The notes beneath the pieces are model-generated. The model saw only the letters and a program-made list of their open reading frames with translations, did no database searches and had not been told where the DNA came from. DNA of 64,000 nucleotides from positions 3,757,501-3,821,500 of the forward strand of contig NZ_CP088245.1 in the NCBI RefSeq assembly GCF_021117275.1. Reading direction: 5' to 3'. The first letter of the stretch is position 1. Every line of letters starts with the position of its first letter. This document shows, piece after piece, positions 55,065 through 63,074 of the stretch. Both the position numbers and the translations under genes were made by a program. The stretch is from Metabacillus sp. B2-18 (GTDB lineage Bacteria; Bacillota; Bacilli; Bacillales; Bacillaceae).

Positions 55065-55088
55065 GACTTGCGAACATTCTCGCAAGTC
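55065..55088 (-). terminator. Hairpin after 3-hydroxybutyrate dehydrogenase gene
   Basis: GACTTGCGA pairs with TCGCAAGTC; CTCTTTAT follows on the minus strand. Confidence 0.7.
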
Positions 55089-55097
55089 CCATTTCTC

Positions 55098-55874
55098 CTA
55101 TTGAACTGTATATCCACCATCTATTACGACCGCCTGACCTGTTACTCCACCAGCCTTTTCACTAGTTAAGAAAATCGTATAGTCTGCAACTTCTTTTACA
55201 GAGAGCAGCCTTTTTTGCGGAATAAGCGGATACAAAACCTCTTCTAATACATTTTCTAGAGGTACATTTCTTGTATCAGCAAGATCTTGAAGCTGATTTC
55301 GCACAAGCGGAGTATCTACGTATCCAGGGCAGATTGCATTAACGGTAATTCCATGTGGTGCTCCTTCCAAAGCAGCCACTTTTGTTAACCCAATAACTCC
55401 ATGCTTTGCACTATTATAGGCAGCCTTACCAGCAAACCCTATTAATCCGTTAATAGATGACATATTTATAATTCTTCCAAACTTTTGTTCTTTCATAATC
55501 GGAAAAACATGTTTTGTAGCGACAAAAGGAGCTACGAGCATAACTTTTGTTAGCAATTCGAATTTTTCAGTCGGAAAATCCTCGATATGAGCAACATGCT
55601 GTAGACCTGCATTATTTATTAGCGTATCAACTCTTCCATAATGCTCCTTCGTTTTTTTCACAACATCAATAATGTCTTGTTCATTTGTTACATCACATCT
55701 AAGTCCAATCACATCATAGCCTTGATTTTGCAATTCTTTTGTACTCATTAAAACCTGCTCTTCATTCAAGTCTGTTAATACAACCTTTGCTCCTTCTAAC
55801 GCAAAAGCTCTAGCCAGTTCAAAGCCTATGCCTTGTGCTGCTCCTGTTAGTAGTACTACTTGAGCCTGAACCAA
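55098..55874 (-). CDS. 3-hydroxybutyrate dehydrogenase (SDR family, YxjF-like)
   Basis: This NAD-dependent short-chain dehydrogenase probably oxidises 3-hydroxybutyrate to acetoacetate. It has 258 residues from the TTG at 55874, nine bases after GGAGG; the TTG at 55883 is fused to that site. The cofactor loop is TGAAQGIGFE, followed by NNAG, the catalytic Ser in MSSINGLIG and YNSAKHG (YxxxK). The sequence (LRCDVTNEQDI, QHVAHIEDFPTEKF) resembles 3-hydroxybutyrate dehydrogenases. It lies 18 bp after the GntP-type permease gene, as in B. subtilis yxjC-yxjF. The sigma-54 and CcpA signals upstream fit a catabolic role. Confidence 0.86.
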   Translation of the reverse strand: MVQAQVVLLTGAAQGIGFELARAFALEGAKVVLTDLNEEQVLMSTKELQNQGYDVIGLRCDVTNEQDIIDVVKKTKEHYGRVDTLINNAGLQHVAHIEDFPTEKFELLTKVMLVAPFVATKHVFPIMKEQKFGRIINMSSINGLIGFAGKAAYNSAKHGVIGLTKVAALEGAPHGITVNAICPGYVDTPLVRNQLQDLADTRNVPLENVLEEVLYPLIPQKRLLSVKEVADYTIFLTSEKAGGVTGQAVVIDGGYTVQ

Positions 55875-55892
55875 AATAACCAACCTCCGTTT

Positions 55893-57212
55893 CTATATAC
55901 CTAATCCAAATGAAAATAATATAATTGCTAAAACAACGCCTAGTAGCGGAACAATGACAGTGAGTGCACCTACAGGATTGTATGCATCCTGATGAGACTC
56001 TCCACAAATTGCACGAACAGTTGTCACAACATATCCGTTATGTGGGAGAGAATCTAATGCACCAGATGATATCGACACAACCCGGTGTAAAGCCTCCGGA
56101 TTCACGCCCATATCCATATAGTGTGGTGCTAGTAATGGTAAGGCAATGGCCTGACCTCCAGAGGCTGAGCCTGTCATACCAGCAATCACACTGACCGCAA
56201 TAGCTCCACCAATTAACGGGCTTCCTGGAATACTAGTCATGGCATTTACAGCTACTTCAAATGCTGGTACCGCCTTTGCAACACCACCAAACCCTACTAC
56301 TGCCGCTGTGTTCCCAAGGGCTAATAATGCTCCAAGTGTTCCTTCTGATACAGCATTCCAGAACGATTTAAAATACTTACGGTTTAATAGATAAGTAGCA
56401 ATAACTCCACCTAGTAAGGCAATAATTAATGCTGATTGCTGCAAGGAATCGTGGAAAATAAACGAAATAACTAACACAACAAATAACGGAATTACTCCAA
56501 ATAACGGATTTGGTAAAGCTTTGTGTTCATTTACAGGATCATTGTCTCTTGCAACAAATTTCTCACCACGTGCTACTGCTTTTGAAATCATTCTTCTTAG
56601 CCACCAATAACCAAATACCATCATAAACACAGCAACAATTAAACTAACTTCCCACCCTGCATACGGAGAAGTACCTAAATATTCAATCGGAATCCAGTTT
56701 TGAATCTCTGGTGAACCTGCTGATGTCATTGTAAAGGTAACAGATCCAAAAGCGAGTGCCGCTGGAATAAAGCGGCGTGGCAGATCTGCTTCTCTAAATA
56801 AACTAACCGCCATTGGATAAACAGAAAATGCGACAACGAATAAACTAACACCACCGTATGTTAACACCGCACATGCAATAACAATGGCAAGTACAGCTCT
56901 TTTCATCCCAATTTTACTTACAATCCATTTTGAGACACTATCTGCTGCCCCACTATCTTCCATTACTTTTCCAAAAATGGCCCCTAGTAAAAACATGAGA
57001 TACCAAGAAGCAATAAATCCAGAAAAACCAGTCATATAATTTCCTACTAAATTTGCCTCACCTTCTCCCACTAATTGTGGAAAAAGTGGTAAACCACTAA
57101 ATACAGCAACAAATAAAGCACATAACGGACCTGCTACTAATAAGTTCATACCCCTCATTGTTAAAAAAATTAAAAGTGCTAAACCACCAATTAATCCAAT
57201 CATACTTAACAT
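55893..57212 (-). CDS. GntP family permease, probable 3-hydroxybutyrate transporter (YxjC-like)
   Basis: The 439-residue protein has about 12 hydrophobic segments and GntP/citrate-transporter motifs (GGVSLFVVAFSVYPM, GMTGSASGGQAIALPLLAP, GALDSLPHNG). GntP members carry gluconate and other hydroxy-acids; pairing with 3-hydroxybutyrate dehydrogenase points to 3-hydroxybutyrate as substrate (inference). GGGGGAAG precedes the ATG. The gene follows a ~150-base leader with a mini-ORF and a cre site, under a sigma-54-type promoter. Confidence 0.85.
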   Translation of the reverse strand: MLSMIGLIGGLALLIFLTMRGMNLLVAGPLCALFVAVFSGLPLFPQLVGEGEANLVGNYMTGFSGFIASWYLMFLLGAIFGKVMEDSGAADSVSKWIVSKIGMKRAVLAIVIACAVLTYGGVSLFVVAFSVYPMAVSLFREADLPRRFIPAALAFGSVTFTMTSAGSPEIQNWIPIEYLGTSPYAGWEVSLIVAVFMMVFGYWWLRRMISKAVARGEKFVARDNDPVNEHKALPNPLFGVIPLFVVLVISFIFHDSLQQSALIIALLGGVIATYLLNRKYFKSFWNAVSEGTLGALLALGNTAAVVGFGGVAKAVPAFEVAVNAMTSIPGSPLIGGAIAVSVIAGMTGSASGGQAIALPLLAPHYMDMGVNPEALHRVVSISSGALDSLPHNGYVVTTVRAICGESHQDAYNPVGALTVIVPLLGVVLAIILFSFGLGI

Positions 57213-57250
57213 CTGTCTTCCCCCTTTGCTTGACTATAAGTCTTAAGAAT

Positions 57251-57265
57251 GGTAACCGCTTTCAT
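57251..57265 (-). promoter_or_regulatory. cre site in the leader of the 3-hydroxybutyrate operon
   Basis: On the minus strand ATGAAAGCGGTTACC matches WTGNAANCGNWNNCW at all fixed positions but the last. It is ~100 bases downstream of the predicted start site, where CcpA could act as a roadblock. Confidence 0.7.
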
Positions 57266-57294
57266 TTCTAAGTAATCCTTTTTAGAACACTCCC

Positions 57295-57342
57295 TTATTC
57301 ACCAGGCACCTTTTCTTTAAACAACAAATATACATTCTGCAT
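57295..57342 (-). CDS. Leader mini-ORF (15 aa)
   Basis: A 15-codon frame, MQNVYLLFKEKVPGE, starts at an ATG preceded by a perfect AAGGAGGT at good spacing and ends at TAA. It lies entirely in the leader of the permease mRNA, 80 bases before the permease start. The ribosome site is better than that of most genes here, so translation is likely. Whether it is a leader peptide, a functional small protein or chance is unknown. Confidence 0.45.
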   Translation of the reverse strand: MQNVYLLFKEKVPGE

Positions 57343-57374
57343 TTTATACCTCCTTTCAACTTCACAATTATAAA

Positions 57375-57391
57375 AGCAAGAAGTATGCCAA
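57375..57391 (-). promoter_or_regulatory. Sigma-54 (SigL) promoter of the 3-hydroxybutyrate operon
   Basis: On the minus strand TTGGCATACTTCTTGCT matches the -24/-12 consensus YTGGCAC-N6-TTGCW except for one base of the first block. The GG and GC pairs are exactly 12 bp apart. The adjacent gene encodes a sigma-54-dependent activator. Confidence 0.8.
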
Positions 57392-57465
57392 CAAGCATAA
57401 ACTGAGTAAATAATTACATATCAAAGAATACCCGCTATGTTATAACTCTTTTTCTACTATACTTA

Positions 57466-57481
57466 TTCCGGATTTCTGGAA
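57466..57481. promoter_or_regulatory. Candidate upstream activator site
   Basis: TTCCGGATTTCTGGAA is a palindrome with one mismatch, ~80 bp upstream of the sigma-54 promoter, a usual distance for enhancer sites. A related TTCCGGATATTCGGA lies at 57567-57581. Confidence 0.45.
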
Positions 57482-57542
57482 TACTTTAAAAAATCATAGC
57501 TAGTCCACATCATCCTAAAGGTTATTTTCAAGCATTAAAAGA

Positions 57543-57564
57543 GCAGTCCAAAATCTTGGACTGC
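57543..57564 (-). terminator. Terminator of the sigma-54 activator gene
   Basis: GCAGTCCAA pairs perfectly with TTGGACTGC; TCTTTTAA follows on the minus strand. Confidence 0.8.
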
Positions 57565-57581
57565 ATTCCGGATATTCGGAC

Positions 57582-58850
57582 TTATTCAAGACCATATTTT
57601 TGAATTTTTTCATACATACTAGACTTACTGATTCCTAACGCTTTAGCAGCGGCCTTTTTATCTCCTTTGTATTTCTGAATCATTTTAAGTAAAATTTCTT
57701 TTTCTGCATCATTTAGCATGTCTTTTAATGTTAATGCTGATTCTGATTTCGAATGATAAATTGTTGATTGTTTTATATAATCAGGAATAGAGTCTAATGT
57801 AATTAGATCTGATTTGGCTAAGTGAATAGCAGCTTCAATAACATTTTCTAGCTCACGAATATTTCCTTGCCAATGATAATGGTAAAACGTATCCATCACA
57901 TCTTCATGAATCATTGAAATTCTCTTTCCTGTTCGAATTGAAACCTTTTTGATAAATTGGCGAACTAAAACCTCTAAATCTTCCTTACGTTCTCTTAGGG
58001 GAGGAATAAACAAAGGAATCACACTTATTCTGTAATATAGATCACTACGGAAATCATTTGTTTTCATCAAATCTTCCAATGGTCTATTTGTTGCAGTAAT
58101 AACTCGAACATCCAAAGGTATTGTTTTGGTGGATCCTACAGGTTCGACTTCTTTTTCCTGAAGAACACGAAGCAGCTTTACCTGCATTTGCAAGCTCATA
58201 TCACCGATTTCATCTAAAAAAATGGTTCCACCATTAGCCTGCTGAAATTTCCCCTTTTTTCCGCCCTTTTTAGCTCCAGTAAAAGCACCATCTTCATACC
58301 CGAATAATTCCGATTCAAGCAGATGCTCCGGGATCGCACCACAGTTAACCTTTACAAACGGCTTATCACTTCTATGACTTAAAAGATGGATGCTATGAGC
58401 AAATAATTCTTTTCCCGTCCCACTTTCTCCCCTAATGAGAACTGAGCTATCAGTTGCTGCAATTGATTTGACTTTTTCCTTTAACCCGGCCATAATGGCT
58501 GATTTTGAATGAATGTCGTTTAATGTGTATTTTGCTCCTGTATCATCTTGCTGTTCGATAAACGATTGAATAGATGACAAATGGTGACGAACATGTGAGT
58601 TCATTTCACTCCATTCCTTCGTATCTCTAAACATAACGGTACCAAACGCTCCAACCACCTTACCGTCAGCAATAATCGGAATCCGGTTTGCAATCATATA
58701 ATTACCACGAATATATTGAAGATCAGCAATTTCCTCTTCACCGTTTTTGACAACAATATGCATTCTTGTATTTTCTATTACTTCTGTAACATGCTTCCCA
58801 ATAACCTCTTCCTTTGTTACTTCACAAAAACGACAATAATTGTCATTCAT
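57582..58850 (-). CDS. Sigma-54-dependent transcriptional activator (PAS-AAA-Fis), N-terminus separated by frameshift
   Basis: The 422-codon frame contains the later half of a PAS domain (about 1-80), the AAA+ domain with Walker A GESGTGKE, the sigma-54 contact loop GAFTGA and Walker B GGTIFLDEIGDM, and a Fis-type helix-turn-helix (KKAAAKALGISKSSMYEKIQKYG) at the end. It presumably activates the neighbouring operon. The PAS domain is incomplete at this ATG: its first ~35 residues are encoded just upstream in another frame (58847-58954). The ATG lacks a ribosome site but overlaps the upstream stop as ATGA, so coupled translation is conceivable. Confidence 0.88.
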   Translation of the reverse strand: MNDNYCRFCEVTKEEVIGKHVTEVIENTRMHIVVKNGEEEIADLQYIRGNYMIANRIPIIADGKVVGAFGTVMFRDTKEWSEMNSHVRHHLSSIQSFIEQQDDTGAKYTLNDIHSKSAIMAGLKEKVKSIAATDSSVLIRGESGTGKELFAHSIHLLSHRSDKPFVKVNCGAIPEHLLESELFGYEDGAFTGAKKGGKKGKFQQANGGTIFLDEIGDMSLQMQVKLLRVLQEKEVEPVGSTKTIPLDVRVITATNRPLEDLMKTNDFRSDLYYRISVIPLFIPPLRERKEDLEVLVRQFIKKVSIRTGKRISMIHEDVMDTFYHYHWQGNIRELENVIEAAIHLAKSDLITLDSIPDYIKQSTIYHSKSESALTLKDMLNDAEKEILLKMIQKYKGDKKAAAKALGISKSSMYEKIQKYGLE

Positions 58851-58954
58851 ATAGATAATATGCCATCAGCATCGACTATAACAATCCAAACGTAAGCGTT
58901 TTCTATAACAGTTTCAATTATTTCCTTTGCGTAAGGAAAACGTTGATTGATCAT
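58847..58954 (-). pseudogene. Out-of-frame 5' end of the sigma-54 activator (PAS start)
   Basis: An ATG at 58954 with a good GGGGAAGG site opens a 35-codon frame (MINQRFPYAKEIIETV ... VIVDADGILSI) ending in TGA. It reads directly into the missing first strand and helix of the PAS domain of the next frame. One base inserted near 58851-58860 would restore a single ~457-codon gene. Either a real frameshift or a sequencing/assembly error. Confidence 0.75.
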
Positions 58955-59037
58955 GACATATTACCTTCCCCTGTTAATCATTTTTTCTCTTATCGTATCA
59001 CAAGTTAGTAGTCTAAATTTCAGAAAAAAAAAAGGGC

Positions 59038-60243
59038 TTAGACCCCGTAAACATCGGGTTCCTGAGACCTTTTCTTTTCAATAACAGCATTAAGCTTTTT
59101 ATCATAAATAAAAGTAGTAAAGATACCAACTGCTAATAAAGTAATAATAATTATAAATAAGAGGTTCATATTGTAATAGTCTGCAATTACACCTCCAAGT
59201 ATAGGGCCAATCATTCTACCACCTGTTGCAGTACTATTAACAAATCCTTGATAAAAGCCTTCTCTACCTACAGGAGCTAAATCATTTGCAATTGTAGGAA
59301 CTGCTGGCCAAACAAGCATTTCTCCTATTGTTAAAATAACCATAGCAACAAGAAATCCAGTAAATTGCTCTGCAAACGAAGCAATCACAAAAGAAAACAT
59401 AAACACAACAAATCCAATGATCATTTGTCTTTTTAATGTTTTAGCAAAGCGTTTCACAAACATGGAAATAAGTGGCTGACCTAACACAATCATTGCGCCA
59501 TTTATTGTCCATAAAAGACTGTATTGGCTTATAGGAATATTTAGTGTTTGTGTGTAAGAAGAGATGGTTGAAGGCCATTGAACATAACCAACCCAGCATA
59601 GTAAATAACCCGTACACAAAATAATCAAAGCCGTAAACTTATGACGACTTTTTATAGCTGTTTTTTCATTTAAAATCGACGTTTGCTTCGCATTTGCTCC
59701 ATCAATATTTCGATACCCGAAGAATGCTACAAAGAAAAAAACAGCATACAAAGCTGCATTTGCTACAAATATATAATTAAATGAGATGCTAGCAACAATT
59801 CCTCCTAACGAAGCTCCTGCTGCAACACCAACATTTTGTGCTACATAAATAGAGTTAAAGGCTTTTCTACCACCTTCTGGCCAAACAGTTCCGGCTAGAG
59901 CATATGTAGCAGGAAAAACAATACCTGAACCGAATCCAATAAAGATTAGCAAGTACATATAAACAGGCCAGCTATGATTAAACATCAAAATCACAATTGA
60001 AACCAAAGTGATGACGATACCTATTAAAATAGATTTATATCCCCCAATCTTGTCAAACAAGACACCACCAACAAGATTTCCTATTACACCTGCAGCAGCA
60101 TTAAGCATCAGGACAATCCCAGCTAAAGTTAAAGACTTGCCTAGATGTTCATGGATATAGATCGTGTTTAACGGCCATAAAAATGACGCTCCGGTAACAT
60201 TAATCATCATACCAATTACAAGTAACCATAAAGAACGTGGCAT
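59038..60243 (-). CDS. yttB: MFS transporter (YttB-like)
   Basis: The 401-residue protein has 12 hydrophobic segments and the MFS loop motif GGVLFDKIGGYKS after helix 2. Drug-exporter-type spacing suggests efflux; the substrate is unknown. AAGGAGG precedes the ATG. B. subtilis yttB lies beside leuS, and here the two are separated by the 3-hydroxybutyrate operon, consistent with insertion of that operon. Confidence 0.85.
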   Translation of the reverse strand: MPRSLWLLVIGMMINVTGASFLWPLNTIYIHEHLGKSLTLAGIVLMLNAAAGVIGNLVGGVLFDKIGGYKSILIGIVITLVSIVILMFNHSWPVYMYLLIFIGFGSGIVFPATYALAGTVWPEGGRKAFNSIYVAQNVGVAAGASLGGIVASISFNYIFVANAALYAVFFFVAFFGYRNIDGANAKQTSILNEKTAIKSRHKFTALIILCTGYLLCWVGYVQWPSTISSYTQTLNIPISQYSLLWTINGAMIVLGQPLISMFVKRFAKTLKRQMIIGFVVFMFSFVIASFAEQFTGFLVAMVILTIGEMLVWPAVPTIANDLAPVGREGFYQGFVNSTATGGRMIGPILGGVIADYYNMNLLFIIIITLLAVGIFTTFIYDKKLNAVIEKKRSQEPDVYGV

Positions 60244-60396
60244 ACCTCAACCTCCTTCACGTGCATGATCATAGTGAATTTCCCCTCAACTATGTAACGT
60301 TCCTCAGAGAATTTTAGCCCCTTTTCTTATGATTTGCAATGAAGAAATCACCTATCTTATAATGTTGTAATAATGAGAAAATATAGACTTTTACTA

Positions 60397-60879
60397 TTAC
60401 TCTATTAGCCTATACATTAAAACATCGTCCACATAATTCCCGTCTATGTAAAACTCTTTTATTAATTTGCCTTGCTCAATAAAGCCGCATTTTTTATAAA
60501 AGATTAACGCCCCTTTATTAGTAGACAAAACACGTAGTGACAGTTTCGTGTTTCCTCTTTCTTTCGCAAGCTCTATTGCTTTGTCCAACAGCTTCCTGCC
60601 AATTCCCATTCCTTGGTACATTTTGTCTACAGCTATATCAATTTCCATAACGTGTTGATTGGTTTTTAAAGGAGTAGAAGCGTGATACCCTAAATACCCT
60701 GCAACGTCTCCATTTACAATTGCAACAATTTGACTGCCTTCAGGATTTCTTTCTCTAAATTCGTTAACAGAGTTCCATACAATATCAGCAGGTGTTGTTG
60801 CAGCATCCCATACACGATGATCTAACTCTATTAACTTTTCAAAATCTTGTTCTTCTGAAAAACGAATGGTGATCTCCAT
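60397..60879 (-). CDS. GNAT family N-acetyltransferase
   Basis: The 160-residue acetyltransferase has the acetyl-CoA binding motif MYQGMGIGRKLLDKAI (about 87-102) and the late NKGALIFYKKCGF segment of GNAT proteins. GGGGGA precedes the ATG. It stands alone; the acceptor substrate cannot be told. Confidence 0.88.
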   Translation of the reverse strand: MEITIRFSEEQDFEKLIELDHRVWDAATTPADIVWNSVNEFRERNPEGSQIVAIVNGDVAGYLGYHASTPLKTNQHVMEIDIAVDKMYQGMGIGRKLLDKAIELAKERGNTKLSLRVLSTNKGALIFYKKCGFIEQGKLIKEFYIDGNYVDDVLMYRLIE

Positions 60880-60991
60880 ACTTTTCCCCCATAGTTGTAA
60901 TGTTTACCTTAGAATATCAACTATTTAGAGTAAGAGAAATAGTTTTTGAAAAATTCTCCATTTATATTCCGATTCACTGTGCAGAGCATAC

Positions 60992-61021
60992 GAAAAAACT
61001 GCCAGCATAAAGCCAGCAGTT
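60992..61021 (-). terminator. Terminator of the ytr-type operon
   Basis: AACTGCTGGC pairs with GCTGGCAGTT over five bases (two wobble pairs) and T6 follows on the minus strand. Confidence 0.88.
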
Positions 61022-61030
61022 CGAACGAGC

Positions 61031-62365
61031 TTATAGTTCCCTTCTTAAAGCGGCTAGCACATTGATATTTGTTGCTTTAACAGCTGGGCGCAGCCCGGAA
61101 ATCATAGCTACTCCAATACTAATGGCTACTGATATCACAACTAGACTTATCGGAATATATGAAAATGTAAAGTCTATTTCACTAGTACCTCCACCTGTAG
61201 CAGATTGTAAAATAATTGGTAAAATCTTGTTAGCAGCAAAGCTAATACCGTAGGAAATGAGTACACCAATGGTTGCCCCGATAATTCCTATATACGCACT
61301 TTCCATTAAAAACAATCTTCTAATAATTCCTGGTTGTGCACCTAACGCTTTCATAATTCCTATTTCTTGAGTTCTTTCCGTTACAGCCATTGTCATCGTA
61401 TTAAAGATCCCAATTGATGCTATAATAACTGCGATTGTTCCAACAAATATTAATCCAGCCTTAAAAAAGGTAAAAAATAAGTTTATACTATCTAATTCTT
61501 CCGTTATTGAATAAACCATATAATCTTTATCTTTAAGGTCAGTGGTCACCTGTTCTACTGCCTCCAAGTTAGATGCATAGACAAAAACCTCACTATAGGG
61601 AATTTCACTCACCTGACTTCCTTCTTCTAAAGGCATTGCAAAGGAAAGAATCTCCTCTCGAAGTACGTCATTTATATAGATGCTTTGATCCTGCATCCAG
61701 TCCCGAGCAGGTGCTTCTCCCACTCCTGCAATTTTAAAAGTAAATGACTTTTTCTCTTCTTTTCCTTCTTCTGTTTCTTTCGTAATAGTCATCGTAATTT
61801 CTTTACCTACAAGATTTCCTTGGTATCCTGTTGGCTCTTTAACAGTCTCATTTGGTGAAGATTCCATCTTCTTCTGATATTCAATTTTTTCATTTTCTGT
61901 TAATAGAGCTTTGGCAAAATGATATCCAACAATGATTTCATTATCCGCTTGTGGTACTTTTCCTTTTTCCAATGATAAATTAGCCTTTAACTCTTCTTGC
62001 ATATTTGTTATTGTTGGCCAAACTTCTCCTTTTCTGTCCTCGAGTGAAACCTCCACCGGAAGGTCAATCGAGTTACGGCGGACAACCGCTGTTACATTTT
62101 CGGTTTCACTAAGTTCTTTTAGATGCTCCTTATTAATTTGTTGATATCCTTCCTTCTCCGTTTGTTTTCCTGAAACAGAAACTTCTGTAATAATTTGTTG
62201 CGATTGTATTTCTTCCGTCATGCTCTTTTGAACACCGAACCCAATTGAAGCCAAAACAATTAAAAAGGCACATGCCATTGTGGTTGCTAAAATGGTCATA
62301 AAAACCCTAAGCCGATTTTTCTTCATATTTTTCAACATAAGTTTTAATTGATCATTAAACTTCAA
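61031..62365 (-). CDS. ytrF: MacB/FtsX-type ABC permease (YtrF-like)
   Basis: The protein has an N-terminal membrane helix (ILATTMACAFLIVLASIGFG), a ~230-residue extracytoplasmic domain and three C-terminal helices with the FtsX motif MAVTERTQEIGIMKALGA. This is the MacB/FtsX layout. The TTG at 62365 (AAGGTGG seven bases upstream) gives 444 residues starting KFNDQLKLMLKNMKKNRLR, like B. subtilis YtrF. The frame runs ten codons further up but lacks a site. It overlaps ytrE by 11 bases and ends the operon. Confidence 0.88.
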   Translation of the reverse strand: MKFNDQLKLMLKNMKKNRLRVFMTILATTMACAFLIVLASIGFGVQKSMTEEIQSQQIITEVSVSGKQTEKEGYQQINKEHLKELSETENVTAVVRRNSIDLPVEVSLEDRKGEVWPTITNMQEELKANLSLEKGKVPQADNEIIVGYHFAKALLTENEKIEYQKKMESSPNETVKEPTGYQGNLVGKEITMTITKETEEGKEEKKSFTFKIAGVGEAPARDWMQDQSIYINDVLREEILSFAMPLEEGSQVSEIPYSEVFVYASNLEAVEQVTTDLKDKDYMVYSITEELDSINLFFTFFKAGLIFVGTIAVIIASIGIFNTMTMAVTERTQEIGIMKALGAQPGIIRRLFLMESAYIGIIGATIGVLISYGISFAANKILPIILQSATGGGTSEIDFTFSYIPISLVVISVAISIGVAMISGLRPAVKATNINVLAALRREL

Positions 62366-63053
62366 CGAAAGCACCACCTTTTGACAGCACTCCATCTTGT
62401 AAATGAAATTGATGATTGCTTATTTTCGCTACTTCATCATCGTGTGTAATAATACAAAATGTAATTCCTTTTTCTAAGTTTAAGCTTCTTATTAAATCTA
62501 ATATTTCTAATTCAGTTTCTGTATCGAGACTTCCAGTTGGTTCATCAGCAAGAATAATACTTGGCTTTGTAATTAATGCTCGTGCAATACTTACGCGTTG
62601 TTGTTGTCCCCCCGATAATTCATTTGGATAGTGACTCGCGTGTTCATGTAAACCTACATTTTGTAATAAATCCATGACTTGTTTTTTTCGCTCAGGGGAA
62701 GGTACCCCTTTTAAGGTAAGAGGAAGCTCCACATTCTCAAATGTCGTTAAACTTGGAATGAGCTGAAAGCTTTGAAAAATAAAACCAAAGTGACTCAATC
62801 GAAACTTTGCCCATTCTTTTTCATTAAAGTTTGTTACATTGTTTTCATGGATGATCAATTCGCCCTCAGTAGGCGATATATAACCTGAGATTAAATTCAG
62901 CAAAGTGGATTTTCCAGAACCACTTCGACCAACAATTGTCGCGATCTCACCTTGCTTTATGTTAAATGTTACATTTTTCAAAACTGGAATTTCTTTTTCT
63001 GTTCCTTTTTTTCCCACTCTAAAGGAATGACTCAAGTTCTTAACCTCAATCAT
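62355..63053 (-). CDS. ytrE: ABC transporter ATPase (YtrE-like)
   Basis: This MacB/LolD-type ATPase has 232 residues (231 in B. subtilis YtrE). Walker A is GRSGSGKST, the signature LSGGQQQR, Walker B ILADEPTGSLD and the H-loop ITHDD. GGAGG precedes the ATG. It overlaps the permease ytrF. The ytr operon in B. subtilis responds to cell-wall antibiotics and affects acetoin use and cell-wall thickness. Confidence 0.92.
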   Translation of the reverse strand: MIEVKNLSHSFRVGKKGTEKEIPVLKNVTFNIKQGEIATIVGRSGSGKSTLLNLISGYISPTEGELIIHENNVTNFNEKEWAKFRLSHFGFIFQSFQLIPSLTTFENVELPLTLKGVPSPERKKQVMDLLQNVGLHEHASHYPNELSGGQQQRVSIARALITKPSIILADEPTGSLDTETELEILDLIRSLNLEKGITFCIITHDDEVAKISNHQFHLQDGVLSKGGAFVEV

Positions 63054-63074
63054 ATACCTTCTCCTCCATTACAT

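Larger units (their letters stand above)
57213..57581. other. Control region of the 3-hydroxybutyrate operon
   Basis: From regulator to permease this gap holds, in order: a TTCCGGA-containing sequence (57566-57580), the regulator terminator (57543-57564), an imperfect palindrome that may be the activator site (57466-57481), the sigma-54 promoter (57375-57391), a 15-codon mini-ORF (57295-57342) and a cre site (57251-57265). Confidence 0.7.
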
